NCBI RefSeq assembly: GCF_003667315.2
Contig: NZ_RCTZ02000014.1
Location: forward strand, 62,001-126,000
Source of the DNA: Tropicibacter alexandrii
Lineage (GTDB): Bacteria; Pseudomonadota; Alphaproteobacteria; Rhodobacterales; Rhodobacteraceae
Reading direction: 5' to 3'
Length of the DNA: 64,000 nt
Numbering within the stretch: the first letter of the stretch is position 1; each line of letters begins with the position of its first letter. Both the position numbers and the translations under genes were made by a program. Below, one piece after another: positions 27,142 to 35,471 of the stretch. The notes beneath the pieces were generated by a model that searched no databases, had not been told where the DNA came from, and saw only the letters and a program-made list of their open reading frames with translations.

Positions 27142-27168
27142 GAGGGTCCTTCGGGACCCTCTTTTTTT
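27142..27168 (+). terminator. Rho-independent terminator after the LysM genes
   Basis: GAGGGTCC, loop TTCG, GGACCCTC, then seven T. It is the clearest intrinsic terminator in the window and ends 1 bp before the convergent zapE stop. Confidence 0.92.
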
Positions 27169-27169
27169 G

Positions 27170-28231
27170 TCAGGGCTGCATGCCCCATTGTGCGTCCTGC
27201 ATCTCGCGCAGGCGGGACGCGGTGCGTTCGAATTCGAAACTGCCCGCGCCCTCGACATACAGGTATTCCGGCTCGGCGGCGGCCGAGGCGATCAGCCTGA
27301 CCTTCGCCTCGTAGAGCGCATCGATCAGCGTGACGAAGCGCTTGGCCTCGTTGAAGTTCGAGCGCCCGAGGTTGGGAATGTTGTCGATGATCAGCACGCG
27401 CACGGTTTCGGCGAGTTTGAGGTAATCGGCGGGGCCAAGCGCCCGCCCGCACAGATCGTAGAACGTCGCGCGAGCGACACCGTTGTGATAGCGCGGCAAC
27501 TCGACCTCGCGGCCCTTGACGTGCAGGGTCAGCGTTTCGGACTGGCCATGGGTGAGTTCCTCCCACAGGGCGTCGATCTTTGCCCGGGCCTCGGCATTCG
27601 CGGGGGTGAAATAGACCTGCGCGCCTTGCAGGCGGTCCTGCCGGTGATCGCGATCCGACGCCAGTTCCTTGACCTCCATCCGCTCCTTCAGAAGCGCGAT
27701 GAAGGGCAGGAAAAGCTGGCGGTTCAGCCCGTCCTTGTAGAGATCGTCGGGGACGCGGTTCGAGGTGGTGACGACGACGGTTCCGGCATCGAAGAGGCGC
27801 TCGAACAGCCGCCCGACGATCATCGCGTCGGCGATGTCGGTGATCTGCATCTCGTCGAAGGCGAGCAGCTTGACGCTGTCCGATACGGCCTTGGCGACCG
27901 GTTTGATCGGATCCTCGACGCCCTCGCCGCGCAGGCGATGCAGTTCGGACTGGATTTCCTGCATGAAGGCGTGGAAGTGCACGCGGCGGGCGGGCACGTA
28001 CAGCGTTTCGACGAAGAGGTCCATCAACATCGACTTGCCGCGCCCGACCCCACCCCAGAGATACAGGCCCTTGGGCGGTTCCGGCGCCTTGCGGAAGAGG
28101 CCGCGTTTCGGCGGGTTGGCCAGATCGTGCCGGATGCGTTCGAAGGCGGGCAGCGCTGCGCGCTGCGCCTCGTCCGGTTTCAGACGTCCGTCGCGGATGC
28201 GGGCTTCGTAAAGGTCGGGCAGGGTTGTCAT
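27170..28231 (-). CDS. zapE: ZapE/AFG1-family cell division ATPase
   Basis: This 353-residue AFG1-like ATPase has Walker A GGVGRGKSMLMD near residue 60, Walker B LLAFDEMQITD and sensor-like TTSNRVPDDLYKDGL. The family binds FtsZ and is needed when division or membrane proteins are stressed. Length is normal for ZapE. It is convergent with the LysM genes and monocistronic as far as can be seen. Confidence 0.92.
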   Translation of the reverse strand: MTTLPDLYEARIRDGRLKPDEAQRAALPAFERIRHDLANPPKRGLFRKAPEPPKGLYLWGGVGRGKSMLMDLFVETLYVPARRVHFHAFMQEIQSELHRLRGEGVEDPIKPVAKAVSDSVKLLAFDEMQITDIADAMIVGRLFERLFDAGTVVVTTSNRVPDDLYKDGLNRQLFLPFIALLKERMEVKELASDRDHRQDRLQGAQVYFTPANAEARAKIDALWEELTHGQSETLTLHVKGREVELPRYHNGVARATFYDLCGRALGPADYLKLAETVRVLIIDNIPNLGRSNFNEAKRFVTLIDALYEAKVRLIASAAAEPEYLYVEGAGSFEFERTASRLREMQDAQWGMQP

Positions 28232-28314
28232 AGGCTCGGTTTAGCGAGGTTGCGTGGGGTGATCCAGAGGGCTGCTGCGCAGGCAGGTTGGTTTGCGCCT
28301 GCGCGGCGCGTGCG

Positions 28315-28404
28315 CCGGGGCTGTGCCCCGGACCCCCTTGGGGCGCTGCCCCCTGCGCGTGCCGCGCATTCCCCCGAGGTATTTCGGGACCGAAGAAGCA
28401 CGGG
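28315..28404 (-). repeat. Dispersed intergenic element, copy A
   Basis: Read on the minus strand it holds CTTCTTCGGTCCCGAAATACC, split here as CTTCTTC, GGTCCCG, AAATACC, then GGGGGCAGCGCCCC and a hairpin CCGGGGC/GCCCCGG with a 3-nt loop (28315-28331). Similar blocks are at 36701-36770 and 44301-44372. The remaining 28232-28485 gap shows no gene. Confidence 0.6.
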
Positions 28405-28485
28405 TGATGGTGGGCATCACGGAATGATGTTTGACGAGAGCATGTATTTTGGCGATACGTTTCGCGCTTTTTGAGGGAGTGCGCG

Positions 28486-29730
28486 ATGGAACAGAGGGCT
28501 TCGATCCTGACGCCGGTCTTGTTGGTGGGCTGCGTGATCATCATGGCAGGCTTTGCCGTACGCGCGTCGTTTGGCGTGTTCCAGATCCCGATTGCCGAGG
28601 AATTCGGTTGGGCGCGGGCGGAGTTTTCGTTGGCCATCGCCATCCAGAACCTTGCATGGGGCATCGGCCAGCCGTTGTTCGGGGCGTTGGCGGAAAAGCT
28701 GGGGGACAGGCGCGCGATCGTGCTGGGCGCGTTGATCTACGCGGCGGGGCTGGTGTTGTCGGCCTTTGCCGAGACGCCGTTTGCCATGCAGGCTTGGGAG
28801 GTGCTGGTGGGTTTTGGCATTGCCGGGACCGGGTTCGGCGTGATCCTGGCTGTTGTCGGGCGCGCGTCGAGTGACGAGCATCGCTCCATGAGTTTGGCGA
28901 TTGCGACGGCGGCGGGGTCGGCGGGGCAGGTGATCGGCGCGCCTTTGGCCGAGGGTCTATTGTCGGTGATGCCATGGCAGTCGGTCTTTTTGGTCTTTGC
29001 GGGCATGATGGTGGCCGTCCTGCTGGCGCTGCCGATGATGCGGGCGCCGGTTGCGTCGAAGGCTGAGTTGCAGGAGAGCATGGGCGCGATCCTTGGCCGG
29101 GCGGCGCGGGACCCGTCCTTTGCGTTGATCTTCCTCGGCTTCTTTTCCTGCGGCTACCAATTGGCCTTTGTCACGGCGCATTTCCCGGCGCTGGTGACCG
29201 AGATGTGCGGGCCGATCCTGCAGGGCGGTGTGCTGCATTCGGTGGGCATCACCACGACCAGCGCGCTGGGGGCGGTGTCGATTTCGCTCATCGGGTTGTT
29301 CAACATCGCCGGGACGTTGACCGCCGGTTGGCTGGGCAAGCGGTTCACCAAGAAATACCTGCTGTCGGGCATCTATGCGATGCGGGCAGTGGCGGCGGGG
29401 GTGTTCATCGCCTTGCCGATCACCCCGACATCGGTGCTGGTGTTCTCCGCCGTCATGGGGGCGCTTTGGCTGGCGACCGTGCCGCTGACCTCGGGCCTGA
29501 TCGCGCATCTTTACGGGTTGCGCTATATGGGGGCGCTGTACGGGATCGTCTTCTTCAGCCACCAATTGGGCGGCTTCCTCGGAGTGTGGCTGGGTGGGCG
29601 GCTGTACGATGTCTACGGCGATTACAGCCTTGTCTGGTGGATCGGCGTGGGGGTCGGCGTGTTCTCGGCGCTGGTTCACCTGCCGGTGAAGGAGGATGCG
29701 CCGGGCCGGGCGGCGATGCCTGCGACCTGA
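28486..29730 (+). CDS. MFS transporter (monocarboxylate/oxalate-formate-like)
   Basis: This 414-residue, 12-helix major facilitator protein begins MEQRASILTPVLLVGCVIIM. The A-loop between helices 2 and 3 reads GALAEKLGDRRAIVLG, the typical Gx3D/R signature. Overall layout (FGVFQIPIAEEFGWARAEFS) resembles the monocarboxylate-type branch. Substrate unknown. GAGGGAG before the ATG at 28486 sets the start. The 3' end overlaps the convergent hydrolase gene by 55 bp. Confidence 0.85.
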   Translation: MEQRASILTPVLLVGCVIIMAGFAVRASFGVFQIPIAEEFGWARAEFSLAIAIQNLAWGIGQPLFGALAEKLGDRRAIVLGALIYAAGLVLSAFAETPFAMQAWEVLVGFGIAGTGFGVILAVVGRASSDEHRSMSLAIATAAGSAGQVIGAPLAEGLLSVMPWQSVFLVFAGMMVAVLLALPMMRAPVASKAELQESMGAILGRAARDPSFALIFLGFFSCGYQLAFVTAHFPALVTEMCGPILQGGVLHSVGITTTSALGAVSISLIGLFNIAGTLTAGWLGKRFTKKYLLSGIYAMRAVAAGVFIALPITPTSVLVFSAVMGALWLATVPLTSGLIAHLYGLRYMGALYGIVFFSHQLGGFLGVWLGGRLYDVYGDYSLVWWIGVGVGVFSALVHLPVKEDAPGRAAMPAT

Positions 29731-30599
29731 GCGGGGTGCGTGAAGGGCAGGCCGTGATCCGCGTCCTCGATCACGTGATGCCGGACCGCGCGGTTCCACT
29801 GGGTCAGTTGACCCATCGCGCGCAGCGGGATGATCGGGTCCTGACCGCCCCAGATCGCCGTGACGGGCAGATCGGTCCGGGCGATGGCGCGATGCTGCGC
29901 CTCCATCGTTTGGCGGATCGTACCGCGCAGGGAAGACAGGACCGAGCGCGTGTAACCGCGTCGGTGCAGTTCGTTCTTTAGCAAGCGTGGCAGGTCCTCG
30001 ATGGCGTCCGCGCGTTCGCCGCGGGCATAGGCGGCGTGGCTGCGGGGAAACATCATGTGAAAGGCCCAGTCGCCGACAATGGGCCAGTCCGCGGCCCATT
30101 TGGCGAGAGGCCCAAGGTCGTGGCCCATTCCGGCGGGTGCTAGAAGGATCAGTTGCTGTAGGCGCTTCGGGTGCCGTGCGGCAAAGGCCGTCGCAATGGC
30201 ACCGCCCATGGAATAGCCGATCAGTGCAAAGCCGTCGGCGACCGTTTCATGGGCCAGGAGGTCTTCCAACTGGGCGCAGAAGAAATCCGGGGTTTGCAGA
30301 CCGCGCGGGGCGTCGGAATAGCCGCGCCCGTAGAGGTCGTAGCTGAGCACGCGATAACCTTGGGCCGTCAGGTGCGGGGTCAGGAGGGTCCAGACAAAGC
30401 TGGGGGTGGTCAAGCCGTGGACCAGCACGGCCACGGGGCCATCCTTGGGGCCTGACCACTGGAAATGGGTCTTGCCGCGGCTCAGCCGGGCCAACTGGCC
30501 CGGAGCCTGCTTTTGCAGGTGTCGAGCAGGGGTGCGCAAGGCTTCGCGAAGGCCGGGCAGCAGGGCCAGACCGGCAAGGCCGAGCGCGGGCCAGATCAT
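29676..30599 (-). CDS. Alpha/beta-fold hydrolase
   Basis: This 307-residue protein begins with a hydrophobic helix (MIWPALGLAGLALLPGL), possibly a membrane anchor. The catalytic triad can be placed at Ser in IGYSMGGAIA, Asp in IWGGQDPIIPL and His in IEDADHGLPF; the oxyanion motif is VLVHGLTT. Substrate unknown. The ATG at 30599 overlaps the HAD stop (ATGA), so it is coupled to that gene. Confidence 0.85.
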   Translation of the reverse strand: MIWPALGLAGLALLPGLREALRTPARHLQKQAPGQLARLSRGKTHFQWSGPKDGPVAVLVHGLTTPSFVWTLLTPHLTAQGYRVLSYDLYGRGYSDAPRGLQTPDFFCAQLEDLLAHETVADGFALIGYSMGGAIATAFAARHPKRLQQLILLAPAGMGHDLGPLAKWAADWPIVGDWAFHMMFPRSHAAYARGERADAIEDLPRLLKNELHRRGYTRSVLSSLRGTIRQTMEAQHRAIARTDLPVTAIWGGQDPIIPLRAMGQLTQWNRAVRHHVIEDADHGLPFTHPAQVAGIAARPGASSFTGR

Positions 30600-31216
30600 C
30601 TTGCCTCGTCCGGCGTCAAAAGGCCCTCGGCCACCAGCCGGTCGGCCCAGCCTTGTGGGCCGGTGAACAGGTGGGTTTGCCAACCGCGCCCCTGTGCGGT
30701 GGCGATGTTGTCTGCACGGTCATCGGTGAACAGCAGGCTTTGTGGCGGCAGGCCGCAATCCTGTTCGACCATCTCGTAGATGCGGGGCTCGGGTTTGATC
30801 TGCTGCATCTCGCCCGAGATGTAGTGGCGGTCGAATTCCTGCAGGAACGGGTAACGGGGCGTGGCGACCGCCCATGTGCCGATGCCAAAATTGGTCAGGG
30901 CAAAGACGGGTATACCCTTTGTGCGCAATGCATCGCGTAGGCGGATCGAGTGGGGGATTTCGGGTGTGGCGAGGTCAAGCCAGTGGTCGTGCCAATCGCG
31001 GATCTCGTCACGCCAATGCGGATACTGCTCGGCCCATGTATACACGGTGTCTTTGAAATCTGCGCCACGGTCGATCTGGTCATTCATGCCGTGCAGGTCG
31101 ATCTCTGCGAACATCTTCTTGCGGCGGTCCTCGCCGATCTTGGCGTCGTAATAGCGTTCGGGCACCCATTCGATCAGCACGTTGCCGATATCGAAGATGA
31201 CCGCTTGTATACCCAT
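30596..31216 (-). CDS. HAD-IA family phosphatase, YihX-like
   Basis: This 206-residue haloacid-dehalogenase-like protein has motif I FDIGNVLIEW, with Gly at the second Asp position as in YihX-type glucose-1-phosphatases. Motif II is ALTNFG, and motifs III/IV are QIKPEPRIYE and LLFTDDRADNI. It probably hydrolyses a small phosphate ester. It sits 4 bp downstream of the YaiI gene and overlaps the hydrolase start. Confidence 0.85.
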   Translation of the reverse strand: MGIQAVIFDIGNVLIEWVPERYYDAKIGEDRRKKMFAEIDLHGMNDQIDRGADFKDTVYTWAEQYPHWRDEIRDWHDHWLDLATPEIPHSIRLRDALRTKGIPVFALTNFGIGTWAVATPRYPFLQEFDRHYISGEMQQIKPEPRIYEMVEQDCGLPPQSLLFTDDRADNIATAQGRGWQTHLFTGPQGWADRLVAEGLLTPDEAR

Positions 31217-31220
31217 TGTA

Positions 31221-31670
31221 TTACCCTTTGGCCTTGCGCAGCGTGTTTTCCAGCGCGTTCAGGAAATTCGACCGATCTGCTTTGGAGAACGCACGTCCGC
31301 CGCCCTGACGAAAGGGATCGGCGGCGCGCAGGTCGGACATCAGGTCGCGCATGGCGAGTTGCTGGCCGATGTTGCGCGCGTCCAGAACCGAGCCGTCATG
31401 GCGCAGCACCTGCGCGCCGTTCTCGACGCAGCGCGCGGCAAGCGGCATGTCGGAGGTCACGACCACGTCGCCTTTGCCCGCGCGGTCGGCGATCCACATG
31501 TCGGCGACGTCCGGCCCGTCAGGGACCACAACCACTGACACGAACGGGTTGCGCGAGGGGCGCAGACCGCCGTTGGACACAAGGTGCATCTGCACCTTGT
31601 GGCGGGTGGCGACGCGCTCGGCTTCTTCCTTGACCGGGCAGGCGTCGGCGTCGATATAAAGCTCAGTCAT
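31221..31670 (-). CDS. YaiI/YqxD family protein (UPF0178, DUF188)
   Basis: This 149-residue protein shows the family signature [17 protein letters not shown] at the N-terminus, [17 protein letters not shown] in the middle and [13 protein letters not shown]. The fold is PIN-like with conserved Asp residues; biochemical function is not established. It leads a three-gene minus-strand run with the HAD phosphatase and hydrolase. Confidence 0.9.
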   Translation of the reverse strand: MTELYIDADACPVKEEAERVATRHKVQMHLVSNGGLRPSRNPFVSVVVVPDGPDVADMWIADRAGKGDVVVTSDMPLAARCVENGAQVLRHDGSVLDARNIGQQLAMRDLMSDLRAADPFRQGGGRAFSKADRSNFLNALENTLRKAKG

Positions 31671-31681
31671 GGGCGCACCGC

Positions 31682-31746
31682 GCCCCGGGCTTGACCCGGG
31701 GCCTCCCGGTCGGTTTCGCCCAGAGGTGCCGGGTCAAGCCCGGCAC
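31682..31746. repeat. Inverted pair of TCAAG-loop palindromic elements
   Basis: Copy 1 (31682-31702, minus orientation) has stem GCCCCGGG; copy 2 (31726-31746, plus) has stem GTGCCGGG with its matching complement. Both have loop TCAAG and are 23 nt apart. They fill the gap between fghA and the YaiI gene. Confidence 0.9.
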
Positions 31747-31750
31747 GGTG

Positions 31751-32575
31751 TCACGCATGAAGCGCCTCGGCATGGAAGGCGACGTGGTCCTCCATGAAGG
31801 TCGAGACGAAGAAATAGCTGTGGTCATATCCCTTCTGCATGCGGAAGGTTCCGTCCTGACGGCGGGCCATCATGGCCTGTGCCAGCGCCTCGGGTTTCAG
31901 AAGGTCAAGGAACTGGTCGCTGCCGCCTTGGTCGATCAGGACGGGGCCGTCAAATCCGTTCGCCTCCATCAGCAGTGTCGCGTCGTGCTTGTCCCAGCCC
32001 GTGTCGCCCAAGTAAGCGCCCAACTGCTTCTTGCCCCAATCGGATTGCGTCGGGTTCGCGATGGGCGCGAAGGCCGAGACCGAGCGGAAGCGCCCCGGCA
32101 GGTTCATCGCCAGCGTCAGCGCGCCGTGGCCACCCATGCTGTGCCCGGTGATGCCCTGACGCTCCATGTCCAAAGCGAATTCCTTGCCCACCAGCGCGGG
32201 CAGTTCCTCGGCTACGTAGTCCCACATGCGGAAATGCGGCGCCCACGGGTCTTGCGTCGCGTTCACGTAGAACCCGGCGCCCTGACCCAGATCGTAGGCC
32301 TCGTCATTGGCCACGCCCTCGCCGCGCGGCGAAGTATCGGGGAAGATCAGCGCGATGCCCTGTTCGGCGGCCCAGCCCTGAGCGCCTGCCTTGACCATGG
32401 CGTTTTCATGCGTGCAGGTCAGGCCCGACAGATACCACAGCACCGGGACCGGCTGGTACTGCGCCTCTTCCGGCAGGAAAAGGCCAAAGGTCATGTCGCA
32501 GGAACAGGCCTGCGACGCATGGGTGAAGACACCTTGGGTGCCACCAAAGCAGCGGTTTTCGGATACGGTCTGCAT
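31751..32575 (-). CDS. fghA: S-formylglutathione hydrolase
   Basis: This 274-residue esterase splits S-formylglutathione to formate and glutathione, the step after FrmA. The nucleophile is Ser in ITGHSMGGHGAL; the oxyanion/N-terminal block is LWYLSGLTCTHEN; Asp and His are in the FLDLLKPE and GYDHSYFF regions. The ATG at 32575 is chosen because GGAGA lies about 6 nt upstream, and the next upstream ATG (32590) lacks one. It lies downstream of the TetR gene on the same strand. Confidence 0.93.
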   Translation of the reverse strand: MQTVSENRCFGGTQGVFTHASQACSCDMTFGLFLPEEAQYQPVPVLWYLSGLTCTHENAMVKAGAQGWAAEQGIALIFPDTSPRGEGVANDEAYDLGQGAGFYVNATQDPWAPHFRMWDYVAEELPALVGKEFALDMERQGITGHSMGGHGALTLAMNLPGRFRSVSAFAPIANPTQSDWGKKQLGAYLGDTGWDKHDATLLMEANGFDGPVLIDQGGSDQFLDLLKPEALAQAMMARRQDGTFRMQKGYDHSYFFVSTFMEDHVAFHAEALHA

Positions 32576-32614
32576 GTCATTCTCCGTCACGGGGTTGGCC
32601 CCCGCGAACGGGGG

Positions 32615-33232
32615 TCATTTTGCGCCGTAACGTGCCATGAAGGTGGCGACAGCGCCATCCACAATCCGGCCGATTTCCGCATCCGTGACCTCGGCCTGAA
32701 GGCCAAAAACCATGCGCGGCCACAGGTCGGCCTTGCACAGCTCGGCAAACTGGTCGGCAGCCAAGGGCATGTCGTCGATGTCCAGTTCGCCCCGGCTGCG
32801 CGCAACCTCAAGATAGGTGGTCAGAGCGCGGCGCATCAGCAGCGGCCCGCTTTCGTAGAAGCGTTTGCCAATCTCGGGAAAGCGTTCCGCTTCGGCGACA
32901 CAGATGCGAAAGATCCGCATCCCCATGTCGGAATACAGGAAGCCAAGGAAGCGCCGCCCGGCATCGCCCAGCACTTCGGCGGGGGGGCGGGTCAGGTCCA
33001 TCGTGACCAGCGCCTCGTCCGCCTGACGGCAGCATTGGTCACTGGCGACCTCGACGAACAGCAGGCGCTTGTCGGGAAAGTAGCTGTAGAGCGTCGCCTT
33101 GGACACGCCAGCCTCGCGGGCGATGGCATCGACCGAGGCGCCCTCGAACCCGTCGCGCAGAAAGACCTCGCGCGCGCCGGTCAGCACCTGATCGAATTTA
33201 CGCCCCTTGCGAATGATCGGCTCGGCGGTCAT
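32615..33232 (-). CDS. TetR/AcrR family transcriptional regulator
   Basis: This 205-residue repressor has the N-terminal HTH (AREVFLRDGFEGASVDAIAR, then AGVSKATLYSYFPDKRLLF) and a helical TetR_C-type ligand domain. An operator-like 16-mer lies 33 bp before its start and two more precede the upstream small secreted gene, so autoregulation is likely. Its effector is unknown. It may also affect fghA downstream, 39 bp away on the same strand. Confidence 0.9.
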   Translation of the reverse strand: MTAEPIIRKGRKFDQVLTGAREVFLRDGFEGASVDAIAREAGVSKATLYSYFPDKRLLFVEVASDQCCRQADEALVTMDLTRPPAEVLGDAGRRFLGFLYSDMGMRIFRICVAEAERFPEIGKRFYESGPLLMRRALTTYLEVARSRGELDIDDMPLAADQFAELCKADLWPRMVFGLQAEVTDAEIGRIVDGAVATFMARYGAK

Positions 33233-33264
33233 GCGGTTCCTCCCGTGTGCGTGTCACGGGAGTA

Positions 33265-33280
33265 TAAACCGTTCGGTTCA
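33265..33280. promoter_or_regulatory. Putative TetR operator O1
   Basis: TAAACCGTTCGGTTCA is an imperfect inverted repeat (TAAACCG and CGGTTCA around TT), 33 bp upstream of the TetR start. Two related 16-mers lie at 33477 and 33499. Confidence 0.6.
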
Positions 33281-33299
33281 CTTCCTTCAAGGAAGCGCG

Positions 33300-33461
33300 T
33301 CATTGACAGGCGGTCTGTCCCTGCACCGGCGCGCAGCCCTGAGTCGAGATGTCGGGCGACGGCGTGGGAAAGGTCAGGTCCGGCAGGGTCATGGCGGGCA
33401 CATTGGCCAATGCCGCGCTTGCGGACAGGGAGAAGAGGGCGGCGACGAAGAAGCGTGTCAT
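33300..33461 (-). CDS. 53-residue secreted small protein with two cysteines
   Basis: A short gene that standard cut-offs miss. It encodes a signal peptide (MTRFFVAALFSLSASAALA, cut after ALA) and a mature part of about 34 residues rich in Pro and Thr that ends QGCAPVQGQTACQ, with two Cys likely to form a disulfide. GGAG lies 8 nt before the ATG, and two operator-like 16-mers precede it. It is the first gene of a run with TetR and fghA. I do not recognise a family. Confidence 0.7.
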   Translation of the reverse strand: MTRFFVAALFSLSASAALANVPAMTLPDLTFPTPSPDISTQGCAPVQGQTACQ

Positions 33462-33476
33462 ATCGAGTCTCCAAAC

Positions 33477-33514
33477 TAAACTGTTCTGTTCATTTATCTA
33501 AACTATACGGTTCA
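33477..33514. promoter_or_regulatory. Putative TetR operators O2 and O3
   Basis: TAAACTGTTCTGTTCA (33477-33492) and TAAACTATACGGTTCA (33499-33514) are spaced 22 bp start to start, about two helical turns. They resemble the site before the TetR gene and precede the small secreted protein gene. Confidence 0.6.
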
Positions 33515-33620
33515 AAACGCAAGGGCGGATTGAAAGCTGCGGCGAAATGGCGTTGGCCGGGGGACGGCCTTGCACGTTGCCTTGCAAGGCTTATCCTGCT
33601 GGCAAACCGAGGAACTCGAT

Positions 33621-34595
33621 ATGCGCTACATCACACAGAGACGGCATTTCAGGGACCTGTCGGAGCAGGAGGTCCTCGCGCTTGCGATTTCCTCGGAAGA
33701 GGACGACGCGCGCATCTATCGCAGCTACGCGGAACGCCTGCGCGCCGATTACCCGGATACGGCGGCGGTGTTCGATGGCATGGCCGTCGAAGAGGACAAC
33801 CACCGCAAGGCGCTGATCAGCGCGCATCGCAAACGCTTTGGCGAGGTCATCCCGCTGATCCGGCGCGAGCATGTGGCGGGCTATTATGCGCGTCGTCCGG
33901 TCTGGTTGATGGAAAACCTGTCGATCGATCGCATCCGCGAAGAAGCTGCCGCGATGGAGAAGGATGCCGAGCATTTCTATCTCGAGGCGGCCAAGGCCTC
34001 GTCGGATGCGGAAACCCGGAAATTGCTGGGCGATCTCGCGGCCGCCGAGGCAGGGCACCAGCATTCCGCGCAACGGCTGGAGAAAAAGCACCTTACCGAC
34101 GACGCCCGCGCCGACGAGGACGCAGCGGCGCATCGGCAATTCGTGCTGACATGGGTGCAGCCGGGGCTGGCGGGGCTGATGGACGGATCGGTCTCGACGC
34201 TGGCGCCGATCTTTGCCACTGCCTTTGCCACCGGGGACACCTGGACGACGTTCCTCGTGGGGCTCGCCGCTTCCGTGGGTGCCGGCATTTCCATGGGCTT
34301 CACCGAGGCGGCGTCGGATGACGGGCAGTTGTCGGGACGCGGCTCGCCAGTCAAACGCGGAATCGCGGCAGGGGTGATGACAACGGTCGGCGGGCTAGGC
34401 CACGCGTTGCCCTACCTGATCCCGCATTTCTGGACGGCGACGGTGATCGCCATGATCGTGGTCTTTGTCGAATTGTGGGCGATCGCCTGGATCCAGAACA
34501 AGTGGATGGAGACGCCATTCCTACGGGCAGCCTTCCAGGTGGTTCTGGGGGGCGCGCTGGTGTTTGCCGCCGGGGCCCTGATCGGGGCGGGATAG
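33621..34595 (+). CDS. mbfA: Membrane-bound ferritin A (MbfA), ferritin-like plus VIT1-like iron exporter
   Basis: This 324-residue protein joins an N-terminal ferritin-like domain (about 1-165, with EEDDARIYRSYAERLR, EEDNHRK, EKDAEHFYLEAA and EAGHQHSAQRL supplying di-iron Glu/His ligands) to a C-terminal membrane domain of the CCC1/VIT1 type (about 175-324, with PGLAGLMDGSVSTLAPIF). Known MbfA proteins export iron and protect against peroxide in Rhizobiales and Rhodobacterales. GAGGA before the ATG at 33621 sets the start. Confidence 0.92.
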   Translation: MRYITQRRHFRDLSEQEVLALAISSEEDDARIYRSYAERLRADYPDTAAVFDGMAVEEDNHRKALISAHRKRFGEVIPLIRREHVAGYYARRPVWLMENLSIDRIREEAAAMEKDAEHFYLEAAKASSDAETRKLLGDLAAAEAGHQHSAQRLEKKHLTDDARADEDAAAHRQFVLTWVQPGLAGLMDGSVSTLAPIFATAFATGDTWTTFLVGLAASVGAGISMGFTEAASDDGQLSGRGSPVKRGIAAGVMTTVGGLGHALPYLIPHFWTATVIAMIVVFVELWAIAWIQNKWMETPFLRAAFQVVLGGALVFAAGALIGAG

Positions 34596-34710
34596 GGGGC
34601 GGACGCTCCTGCTGCGCAGGTCGCCCCGCCCACCATCCCTTGGGCCGCGCTTGCCTTGCCGCTTGCCCGGGTCATTCGGCTTCGCTATGCCGGATCGGGG
34701 AGGCGGGACA

Positions 34711-35403
34711 ATGCGCAAGCTATCAGGTGCGGGTTTGGCGATCGGGTTGATCGCAAGCAGCCTGTCGGGCTGCCAGTCGACCTTGTCCGACGACAATCCG
34801 GCGGCAGACCGCCGCGCCAGCCTTGTGCCCGCCCTTGCTGCTAAGTCGGCCCCCAAGCCACTGTCCAAGGTGCATTTTGCCGGGGGCGACGTGGTGGTCA
34901 GCGGACCGGAGGGCTATTGCCTTGACCCCAAGACGATCCAGAACCGGTCGGAACGCGGTTTTGCCCTGATCGCCTCGTGCAATATTCTGTCCGGTGGCCG
35001 GTTGGGTCCGCAGGTGCCTGCGATCATGGTGTCTGTCACCATAGGGCCGCGCGGGTCGTCCAACGATGTGCCGCGCGCCGCTGACATCGCCCGGACGACG
35101 GGGGCGCGCCTCGTGACCGAACAGACCCGAGACGGCTTGGTGCTTGCACAGGTCGAGGGCGGCGGGGACGCGTTGGCCGACAGCCGCGATCCGCGCCAAT
35201 GGCGCGGAGCATTCGCCCTGAACGGGCGACTCGTGGGGCTGGCGCTGTATGCCCCCCGGGGCAGCAGCTATGCCGATGCCGAAGGCGCGGCCTTCCTCGC
35301 CGCGACAAAGGCCCTCATCGTTGCACAATCCGCGCGGCCCGATGCGCCGCTAGCACAAAATGCAAAATCCAAGGGGCTTCTCGCCGGGTTGTTCAAACGT
35401 TAA
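34711..35403 (+). CDS. Lipoprotein of unknown function
   Basis: This 230-residue protein has a lipoprotein signal (MRKLSGAGLAIGLIASSLSGC, lipobox LSGC). The mature part contains VHFAGGDVVVSGPEGYCLDP and repeated small-residue strands. No catalytic motif is recognised. GGGGAGG before the ATG at 34711 fixes the start. It is expected at the inner face of the outer membrane or periplasm. The gene just downstream is a cytosolic DUF6478-like protein. Confidence 0.7.
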   Translation: MRKLSGAGLAIGLIASSLSGCQSTLSDDNPAADRRASLVPALAAKSAPKPLSKVHFAGGDVVVSGPEGYCLDPKTIQNRSERGFALIASCNILSGGRLGPQVPAIMVSVTIGPRGSSNDVPRAADIARTTGARLVTEQTRDGLVLAQVEGGGDALADSRDPRQWRGAFALNGRLVGLALYAPRGSSYADAEGAAFLAATKALIVAQSARPDAPLAQNAKSKGLLAGLFKR

Positions 35404-35471
35404 GACTCGCGGTAATAGTTTCCGATATCGAAACTCGTGCGTTTGCGGGTGACAGCAAGGCGAGGCACAAG

